Shown here: piece by piece, positions 15,504 to 20,900 of the stretch
Numbering within the stretch: position 1 is the stretch's first letter
How the letters are laid out: every line of letters starts with the position of its first letter
Assembly: GCA_964407075.1 (NCBI GenBank)
Contig: CAYOUE010000037.1
Coordinates: 1-20,900, forward strand
DNA: 20,900 bases
DNA from: JAHQVI01 sp964407075
Lineage (GTDB): Bacteria > Pseudomonadota > Alphaproteobacteria > Rhizobiales > Rhodomicrobiaceae
Direction: 5' to 3'
Notes under the pieces: model-generated
What the model was told of the DNA's origin: nothing
Seen by the model: the letters and a program-made list of their open reading frames with translations, nothing else
Databases searched by the model: none
Made by a program: the position numbers and the translations under genes

Positions 15504-15532
15504 CTTATTCACCCATTGAGCGCAGATGGCAA
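15504..15532 (-). promoter_or_regulatory. Putative accBC promoter
   Basis: On minus, TTGCCA (15527-15532) and AATAAG (15504-15509) are 17 bases apart and about 30 bases before the GTG start of accB. The -35 is good, the -10 is weak. No other gene occupies 15474-15689. Confidence 0.35.
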
Positions 15533-15611
15533 GTGCGGCTGGGGCATTCCCGCGACAGCAGGCTGACATCTGTGGCGCGCACACCGGCTTGCGCGAAGCA
15601 GCCTGTAGGCG

Positions 15612-15638
15612 AAAAAGCGTGAAACGGCCACCAGGCCG
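15612..15638 (-). terminator. Possible intrinsic terminator after the DsbA-like gene
   Basis: On minus, CGGCC-tggt-GGCCG (15625-15638) is followed by TTTCACGC and five T (15612-15616). The stem is short and the T tract interrupted, so the call is tentative. Confidence 0.35.
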
Positions 15639-15646
15639 CGCCGATC

Positions 15647-15685
15647 GCGGGCCGGTCTGCCGCTTCAGGATAACGCCCGGCCCGC
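15647..15685 (-). terminator. Strong GC hairpin just after the DsbA-like stop
   Basis: Perfect nine-base arms GCGGGCCGG and CCGGCCCGC (15647-15655 and 15677-15685) enclose a 21-base loop, starting five bases after the stop codon. No T run follows directly; it may act with the hairpin at 15625-15638 as a termination region or protect the mRNA 3' end. Confidence 0.4.
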
Positions 15686-15689
15686 AGCG

Positions 15690-16445
15690 TCAGCAAACGC
15701 TGCAGCCGTTCTTGTTTATGTCAGCCACAGCAGTTTTCAGAATCGAACCCAGATTGTCAGGCGCGCCGGGAATGGCCTCGTCGCCGATGAATATTGCCGG
15801 CGTTCCCTGAACGCCCATCGCCGTGCCGAGTTCGAGGTTCTTCTCGATCAGTTCCGCGACTTCAGGCGCCTGCATATCCGATTTAAGCTTCTCGATGTCC
15901 AGACCGAGATCAGCAGCGATCTTGAAGGCCACATCGCCGTCGACGCGCCCGTTGTGGCGCATCAGCGCAGTGTGGAATTCGACATACTTGTCCTGTTTTG
16001 CGGATGCGATCGCGGCTTCTGCGGCGATGCGGGATCCCTCGGACAAGATCGGAAATTCGACAAATACGACGCGCAGATCCTTTTCCTCATCGGCAAGGCT
16101 GACGATGCTCTCGAAGGCCTTGCGGCAATAGCCGCAATTGTAGTCGAAAAACTCGACCAGAGTGATCTTGCCGTCGCCCATGCTGAATGGCGTTTCCTCC
16201 TTGTACAGGGAGGAGAGAGCCTTGAGCCGCTCCTGTTCGGCGGCGGCAGTCTCGCGCCGGTTGAGCTCCTCGATGGCTTCGCGAAGGATTTCCGGCTGGG
16301 TCAGCAGATAGTCCCTGATGATGGACTGGATTTCCTGCTTCTGGGCCTCGTCGAAGGCCTTGTCCTGTGCGTTCAGAGGCAGGAGAAAACCTGCGGACAT
16401 AGCAGCCAGAGCGGCGCAGAAGGTCCCGATGCGCTTCAGTGTCAT
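15690..16445 (-). CDS. Periplasmic DsbA-family thiol oxidoreductase (ScsC/Com1-like)
   Basis: Predicted periplasmic disulfide oxidase or isomerase of 251 residues. A signal peptide covers about 1-26 (ending LNAQ). Residues 30-75 form the helical ScsC N-terminal type segment (DYLLTQPEILREAIEEL), which in ScsC/Com1 proteins mediates oligomerisation. The thioredoxin domain follows with FFDYNCGYCRKAF, active-site Cys104 and Cys107, and the cis-proline loop GTPAIF with Pro216. Unusually the protein ends in a second CxxC, CSVC (Cys248, Cys251). It is 36 bases downstream of the M48 protease gene with a small hairpin between; GGAG precedes ATG 16445. Substrate unknown; the neighbouring exported protease suggests envelope protein quality control. 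Confidence 0.9.
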   Translation of the reverse strand: MTLKRIGTFCAALAAMSAGFLLPLNAQDKAFDEAQKQEIQSIIRDYLLTQPEILREAIEELNRRETAAAEQERLKALSSLYKEETPFSMGDGKITLVEFFDYNCGYCRKAFESIVSLADEEKDLRVVFVEFPILSEGSRIAAEAAIASAKQDKYVEFHTALMRHNGRVDGDVAFKIAADLGLDIEKLKSDMQAPEVAELIEKNLELGTAMGVQGTPAIFIGDEAIPGAPDNLGSILKTAVADINKNGCSVC

Positions 16446-16460
16446 TCAAATGTGCTCCAC

Positions 16461-16481
16461 AAAAAAACCCGGTCGATCCGG
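16461..16481 (-). terminator. Weak terminator/attenuator between M48 and DsbA-like genes
   Basis: On minus, immediately after the M48 stop codon, CCGG-atcga-CCGG is followed by G and seven T (16461-16467). The four-base stem suggests partial termination that lowers expression of the downstream gene. Confidence 0.45.
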
Positions 16482-17894
16482 TCAGTTGTTTCTCGCCATG
16501 GATTTATAGGTTTCGACATCCCTGATGATGTCGTTCGCCTTGACCCAGTTCGGCGAGCCTTCCGGAAAAGCCTGGATAGCGCGCTGAGCATGAACCTTGG
16601 CAAAATCAGCATTGCCCTCGAAGAAAGCGGCCTGAGCCGCAGCGAGCTGCGCTTCGGGCAGCTTGTTGAGACGCCCGTATGCAATCGAAAGCTGACGGTA
16701 GCCGACCACGGACTGCCTTTCCTTCACGAGCGCGTTCTGAAGATGACTCACAGCTTCGCTGACGACAGAGGCGTCCTCCGTTGAAAGCAGCGCCTGGGCC
16801 AGCATCACACGCATCAGCCCTGATTGGGGTGCGAGTTCGACGGCTCTCCTCAGCGGGGCGACGGCAGGCTTCGCCTGGCCGCTTTCGAGCAGGAACTGTC
16901 CTTTAAGCTCGTGGAAATAGGCGTTGTCCGGCTGCTCGGCAATAAGCGCATCGAGCGCGGGCAGGGCTGCTTTCACGCCTCCGGTGAAGTTCAGAATGAT
17001 CGCCCGTGCGTAACGTGCCGGCAGGGTTCGATCACTCTCGGGATAAAGCCGCATCACATAGGAGGCGTTGTTCTTGTTCATGAACGCCTCAAGCTTGGCC
17101 TTCGCCATCTCATGGCGAAATTGAAGCTGCGGGGGGTCCTTGCGGTCGTAATAGGGGCTTCTGAGCGCCAGATCCTGAAGCTGCGAGATGCGCTCCTGCG
17201 GCATCGGATGACTCTGGATATAAGGGTCGATATTGTTGACGGACGCCAGCGTCTGATCGGCGAAGAAGCGGAAAGTCTCGATCATGCCGCGCGCGGATTG
17301 CTGCGTGCGGTTGAGATAATCGACGGCGGCCTGGTCCGCCGCGGACTCCTCCGCGCGACGGTATGACAGCAGCGAGCGCTGGATGATGTTGCTGCCGCCG
17401 TACAGGATCGCGGCGCCGGCTTCGCCCATGTCGTTGCTGCTCCCGCCGCTCACCGCGCCGCCGACCATTGCGCCGATGCCGAGCAGATTGATGATGAGCG
17501 CTGCGGATTCCATCCGCGACATCTGCACCTTCAGGCGCGCCAGATGGCCGCCGGCTATGTGACCCGCCTCATGCGCGATCACGCCGATGAGCTGGTTGGG
17601 CGTTTTCGACTGGGTAATCGCGCCCACATTGATGAACATGTTGTTGCCGTCGACCACGAATGCGTTGAAGGCGCGGCTGTTCACGATGTGGATGCTGACG
17701 TTCTGCGAACTCAGATTCGCGGCGCGGAAGATCGGCCTGGCGTAATCGGCCAGCAGTTCCTCGATCTCGGCGTCGCGAATGAGTCCTATGCCCTGGCTCT
17801 GGGCGGTCTGGGGGAACATGAGCGCAGCGCCAAGAAGCGCAACGGCTGCGCAGCGCAATCCTCGCCGGACTCCGGTCAAGATTGGATCAAACAA
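16482..17894 (-). CDS. M48 family periplasmic metalloprotease with TPR repeats (BepA-like)
   Basis: Predicted exported zinc protease of 470 residues, like BepA/YfgC involved in outer-membrane protein assembly and quality control. Residues 1-34 contain a signal peptide. The zinc site is HEAGH (108-112), with the third ligand in EESAAD (Glu183, Asp187), and an inserted glycine-rich hydrophobic stretch (131-170). From about residue 300 the sequence is alanine-rich helical TPR repeats (ALPALDALIAEQPDNAYFHE, AVAPLRRAVELAPQSGLMR). The start is a TTG at 17894 with GAGGA four bases upstream; the first ATG in frame would cut into the signal peptide. A promoter fits at 17951-17979. It is followed by the DsbA-like gene, probably one transcript. 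Confidence 0.92.
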   Translation of the reverse strand: MFDPILTGVRRGLRCAAVALLGAALMFPQTAQSQGIGLIRDAEIEELLADYARPIFRAANLSSQNVSIHIVNSRAFNAFVVDGNNMFINVGAITQSKTPNQLIGVIAHEAGHIAGGHLARLKVQMSRMESAALIINLLGIGAMVGGAVSGGSSNDMGEAGAAILYGGSNIIQRSLLSYRRAEESAADQAAVDYLNRTQQSARGMIETFRFFADQTLASVNNIDPYIQSHPMPQERISQLQDLALRSPYYDRKDPPQLQFRHEMAKAKLEAFMNKNNASYVMRLYPESDRTLPARYARAIILNFTGGVKAALPALDALIAEQPDNAYFHELKGQFLLESGQAKPAVAPLRRAVELAPQSGLMRVMLAQALLSTEDASVVSEAVSHLQNALVKERQSVVGYRQLSIAYGRLNKLPEAQLAAAQAAFFEGNADFAKVHAQRAIQAFPEGSPNWVKANDIIRDVETYKSMARNN

Positions 17895-17950
17895 GGCTTC
17901 CTCGCCACTGGTCAGAAATTAGGCCGTCACGCATTCGCTCGTGCTCAAGA

Positions 17951-17979
17951 AACCTAGAGCGGAGCTGTTGAACGGTCAA
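17951..17979 (-). promoter_or_regulatory. Promoter of the M48/DsbA unit with overlapping dyad
   Basis: On minus TTGACC (17974-17979) and TAGGTT (17951-17956) are exactly 17 bases apart, about 57 bases before the TTG start. A perfect inverted repeat GTTGA-acgg-TCAAC (17967-17980) covers the -35, so a repressor site is possible. Confidence 0.55.
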
Positions 17980-18020
17980 CACAATGCGCCTGTGCGAACA
18001 CATACTCGTGAACGGACGGC

Positions 18021-18049
18021 TCGACATCCTATGGATGTAGAGGTGATAT
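18021..18049 (+). promoter_or_regulatory. Putative promoter of the aminotransferase gene with dyad in the spacer
   Basis: TCGACA (18021-18026) and TGATAT (18044-18049) are 17 bases apart. A perfect inverted repeat ACATCC-tat-GGATGT (18024-18038) overlaps the -35 and spacer, which would suit a repressor. The TTG start follows 35 bases later. Confidence 0.45.
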
Positions 18050-18084
18050 TGGGGCATAAGAATGACAATTGACAGGGAGTTGCC

Positions 18085-19281
18085 TTGTTGCGACCACATC
18101 TCACCGCCCAGGACGCGCTCTCCGGGGCCATCCGTTCCTCCGAACGCAGCGAAATTGCATCCTTCGTGGTCATGGACGTGATGCGCCGGGCGTCAGAGCG
18201 CGAGCGCTCCGGCGCCGGCGTGATTCATATGGAAGTCGGCCAGCCTGCGACGCCCGCCCCGCGCCTTGCGCGTGAAGCCATCAAGCGGGCGCTCGACAGC
18301 GAGGTTCTCGGCTACACGGACGCGCTCGGCGTTCCGGTGCTGAGGGAACGTATCTCCCGTTATTACGCGGAGCGCCATGGCCTCGACATTGCGCCGGAAC
18401 GCATTGCCGTGACAGCCGGGTCTTCAGCCGGGTTCGTGCTCGCTTTCCTGGCGTTGTTCGATCCGGGCGCGAGGCTCCTGCTGCCTGAGCCGGGCTATCC
18501 CTGCTACCGCAACATCGCCAAGGCGCTTGGCCTCGTCCCCGTGCGTGTCGAGACCGGTCCTGACGGGCGCTGGATGCCGTCCGCATCGATGCTTGACGGA
18601 GCCGTTTCGGCTGCAGGAAAGGCGGAAGGGCTGCTCTTCGCCAGCCCCGCCAATCCCACCGGAACGATGATGACGCCCGACACGCTCGCCGCGATCTGCG
18701 GCTGGTGCCGCGCGCAGGGCGTGACGGCGATCTCCGACGAGATCTATCATGGCCTGACCTATGGCGAGCCGGCCGAAACCGCGCTCAAATATGACGACGG
18801 CGCGATCGTCATCAACAGCTTCTCGAAATACTACTCCATGACCGGATGGCGCGTGGGCTGGATGGTCGCGCCTGCGGCGCTGATGCGGACGCTTGAGCGG
18901 CTTGCGCAGAATCTCTACATCTCGCCTTCGGCTGCGTCCCAGGCAGGCGCGCTCGCGGCGTTCGAGGCGACCGAAGAGCTGGAAGCCAACAAGTCCGTCT
19001 ACGCGCGCAACAGGGCGATGCTGATGGAGGAACTTCCGCGGGCGGGATTCGACAGTTTCGCTCCCGCCGACGGCGCTTTCTACATCTATGCCGACATTTC
19101 CGGGCGAACCGGCGACAGCAGGGAATATTGCGCGCGCATCCTCGACGAAATCGGAGTCGCCGTGACCCCCGGTGTCGATTTCGATCCGGAACGCGGACGC
19201 AGCTTCCTGCGCTTTTCCTACGCCGGATCGTTCGAGGCCATGCGCGAGGCGGTGAGGCGGCTTGGGGACTGGAAAGGCTGA
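18085..19281 (+). CDS. Class I/II PLP-dependent aminotransferase (aspartate aminotransferase fold type I)
   Basis: Cytosolic aminotransferase of 398 residues. Landmarks: HMEVGQPATPAP (49-60), LGYTDALGVPVLRERI (75-90), SPANPTG with Asn190, SDEIYHGLTYG with Asp218 and Tyr221, SFSKYYSMTGWRVGWM with the PLP lysine Lys248, and LRFSYA with Arg376 for the substrate carboxylate. The start is a TTG at 18085, preceded by GGGAG (18075-18079); the conserved region begins near residue 25, so the first ATG in frame (residue 30) would be too late. Gene stands alone on plus, divergent from the M48 gene and convergent with rne. Substrate (aspartate, aromatic or other) cannot be decided from sequence. Confidence 0.92.
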   Translation: MLRPHLTAQDALSGAIRSSERSEIASFVVMDVMRRASERERSGAGVIHMEVGQPATPAPRLAREAIKRALDSEVLGYTDALGVPVLRERISRYYAERHGLDIAPERIAVTAGSSAGFVLAFLALFDPGARLLLPEPGYPCYRNIAKALGLVPVRVETGPDGRWMPSASMLDGAVSAAGKAEGLLFASPANPTGTMMTPDTLAAICGWCRAQGVTAISDEIYHGLTYGEPAETALKYDDGAIVINSFSKYYSMTGWRVGWMVAPAALMRTLERLAQNLYISPSAASQAGALAAFEATEELEANKSVYARNRAMLMEELPRAGFDSFAPADGAFYIYADISGRTGDSREYCARILDEIGVAVTPGVDFDPERGRSFLRFSYAGSFEAMREAVRRLGDWKG

Positions 19282-19309
19282 GGCCGGATCGTCGTTTGAC
19301 GCCCGGCCT
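19281..19309. terminator. Hairpin between the aminotransferase and rne ends
   Basis: Perfect seven-base arms AGGCCGG (19281-19287) and CCGGCCT (19303-19309) with a 15-base loop lie in the 70-base convergent gap. No T run follows on either strand, so intrinsic termination is uncertain; it may stop both converging transcripts or stabilise 3' ends. Confidence 0.35.
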
Positions 19310-19351
19310 GCGAAGTTCATCTCATACCTTTTCCGCAATGAGCGGCACAGC

Positions 19352-20900
19352 TCACGCGTTGCGCCGCTGCCACCAGCCCCGGCGGTTTCCGCGCGGTTTT
19401 GGCGGAGGCGGCGGAGCGGCTTCGCCGGCGTCCTCTAACCCGGACCCCGCCGGCTCATGCGCCGCCACGCTTTCGCCAGCCGGCGCATCATCGTGCTGAT
19501 GGCCCGCGGCGCTTCCGTTGACCTTGCGGGCGCCGTTGAGACCGCTGTCTTCGGCCTGGACCGCGGGTGCAGTGCGAAAGGAGCGCGCGTCTGCGTCCTC
19601 CTTTTCGTCCTTGCTTTCATTCCGGGCGCTCTGCCCGGAAACCTGCTCGGCTTTCGATGGCGTAGCCGGCAGATCCTCGCGCTCTGTTTGTGCGGCTTCC
19701 CGTGGCTCGGAGCTCACCGCGCTCTCCGCGGCGCGAGCGGCCTTTTGCTGGCGGCCTCCGCGGCGTCCCCGGCGGCGCGAACGCCGGCGTGTCTTGCCGT
19801 CCTCCGCGCCTTCCTGCGCGTCGTCGCCCCGTCCGTACACATCCGCATTCTCCTCGCGGGGCGCTTCGGTCTCCTCGTCCTGTGCGGGCGTATGCGCGGC
19901 ATGAGAACGGGTATCGCGGTCTTCGCCGCCGCGTCCGCCGCGGCGTCTGCGGCGTCTGCGCGAGGCACGGCCCTGATCGTCCAGCGCGCCATTGGCGTCG
20001 GCCTCGAAAGGTTGAATGATCCGGTCGCTCTGCGTGATCGGCGCTGCGCCGTTCTCGGCTTTTTCGGCGACGGCGGCGACCTTCTCGATATGGAAGCTCG
20101 CGCCGTGCATCTTTTCGCTCGCCGTGACCGTAATCGTGACGCCGTGACGCTGCTCGATGTCCTGCAGATAGCCCCGCTTCTGATTTACGATGTAGAGCAC
20201 GACGTCGATCGAGGCGACGGCGTTCAGATGACATGGCTGATTGGCCCTGAGCCAGTCGTCAAGGCTGCGTAGAACCGAAAGCGCGACGGATTCGGTGGAG
20301 CGGATGACGCCGGTGCCGTGACAATGGGTGCAGGGAACAGTGGAGCCTTCCAGCATACCGGTGCGGATACGCTGGCGCGACATTTCCAGAAGCCCGAACA
20401 GGCTGATGCGGCCCACCTGGATGCGCGCACGGTCGTTGCGCAGGCAATCCTTCAACTTGCGTTCGACGGCGCGGTTGTTGCGCTTTTCCTCCATGTCGAT
20501 GAAATCGACGACGATCAGCCCCGCCAGATCGCGCAGCCGCAACTGGCGGGCGATTTCCTCGGCCGCCTCCAGATTGGTGTTGAGCGCGGTGTCCTCAATG
20601 GAAAATTCGCGGGTCGATTTGCCGGAGTTCACGTCGATCGCGACCAGCGCCTCGGTCTGGTTGATGATGATGTAACCGCCGGACGGCAGCGTCACCTGCG
20701 GGTTGTACATCGCATTGAGCTGGCGTTCGACCTCATAGCGTGTGAACAGCGGCTCGGGCTCCTTGTAGGGCTGGACATTCTTTGCGTGGCTGGGCATCAG
20801 CATCCGCATGAAGTCCTTGGCGTCGCGGTAGGCGTCGTCGCCGGCGACGAGGATTTCGTCGATCTCCCGGTTGTATAGATCGCGGATCGAGCGCTTGATG
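19352..20900 (-). CDS. rne: Ribonuclease E/G family endoribonuclease, partial (5' end off window)
   Basis: Main mRNA-decay and rRNA-processing endonuclease. About 515 C-terminal residues are visible (numbered here from the first full codon). The catalytic DNase I-like part has VAIDVNSGKS with Asp89 and VVDFIDM with Asp132, the two magnesium-binding aspartates of the family. The zinc-link is CTHCHGTG (Cys190, Cys193), followed by the small domain. From about residue 290 the tail is low-complexity: Arg/Gly-rich blocks (RRRRRRRGGRGG and RRRSRRRGRRGG) alternate with Glu/Asp/Ala/Pro-rich stretches, typical of the disordered RNA- and partner-binding scaffold. It ends NRRGWWQRRNA, a tail often seen in alphaproteobacterial RNase E. 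The N-terminal S1 domain is missing because the window ends. Confidence 0.95.
   Translation of the reverse strand, partial: IKRSIRDLYNREIDEILVAGDDAYRDAKDFMRMLMPSHAKNVQPYKEPEPLFTRYEVERQLNAMYNPQVTLPSGGYIIINQTEALVAIDVNSGKSTREFSIEDTALNTNLEAAEEIARQLRLRDLAGLIVVDFIDMEEKRNNRAVERKLKDCLRNDRARIQVGRISLFGLLEMSRQRIRTGMLEGSTVPCTHCHGTGVIRSTESVALSVLRSLDDWLRANQPCHLNAVASIDVVLYIVNQKRGYLQDIEQRHGVTITVTASEKMHGASFHIEKVAAVAEKAENGAAPITQSDRIIQPFEADANGALDDQGRASRRRRRRRGGRGGEDRDTRSHAAHTPAQDEETEAPREENADVYGRGDDAQEGAEDGKTRRRSRRRGRRGGRQQKAARAAESAVSSEPREAAQTEREDLPATPSKAEQVSGQSARNESKDEKEDADARSFRTAPAVQAEDSGLNGARKVNGSAAGHQHDDAPAGESVAAHEPAGSGLEDAGEAAPPPPPKPRGNRRGWWQRRNA

Noticed and set aside
15505..15696. 63-codon frame between the DsbA-like gene and accB
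   Set aside because: No motif and overlaps hairpins and the promoter candidate.

Overview
The window reads as a chromosomal segment of a GC-rich Alphaproteobacterium, probably of the Hyphomicrobiales/Rhizobiales type. The evidence is the accB-accC-aat-DUF2155 neighbourhood, an RNase E ending in a GWWQRR-type tail, an M48-protease/DsbA pair, and an ExoF-family polysaccharide export protein. This placement is an inference from gene families; no rRNA, tRNA, CRISPR array, complete insertion sequence or phage gene was recognised.

Left part (1-12155) is an exopolysaccharide locus behind a partial asd gene (1-589, minus). It holds four GT4 glycosyltransferases (694-1821, 1818-2894 and 4131-5342 on minus; 3003-4088 on plus) and a secreted clan-A glycoside hydrolase with two tandem DUF4214-like repeats (5499-6911, plus). 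It also holds a Wzc/ExoP-type co-polymerase/kinase (7143-8981, plus), an ExoF-like periplasmic/outer-membrane export protein (9862-11205, minus) and a GT2 glycosyltransferase (11280-12155, minus). Gene directions alternate, and divergent AT-rich promoter regions lie at 2895-3002 and 5343-5498. A long gene-poor convergent gap lies at 8982-9861. No flippase, polymerase or priming sugar transferase is inside the window, so the pathway must be completed elsewhere.

Right part (12383-20900) is core metabolism and cell-envelope maintenance: a DUF2155 protein (plus) overlapping aat tail-to-tail, accC and accB (first step of fatty-acid synthesis), a periplasmic DsbA/ScsC-like oxidoreductase, and an M48 BepA-like protease with TPR repeats, all minus from aat on. 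Then follow a divergent class I aminotransferase (plus) and the C-terminal part of RNase E (minus, 5' end off the window).

The most interesting unexplained signals are non-coding. Two promoter regions of the polysaccharide locus (2895-3002 and 6991-7078) share the same short AT-rich and palindromic elements. A CACGCA repeat set lies upstream of the GT2/exoF genes and recurs once upstream of wzc. An 18-codon open frame with a strong ribosome site precedes wzc. I see no clear evidence for a wholly new biological system; the locus looks like a variant exopolysaccharide cluster with its own shared regulation.
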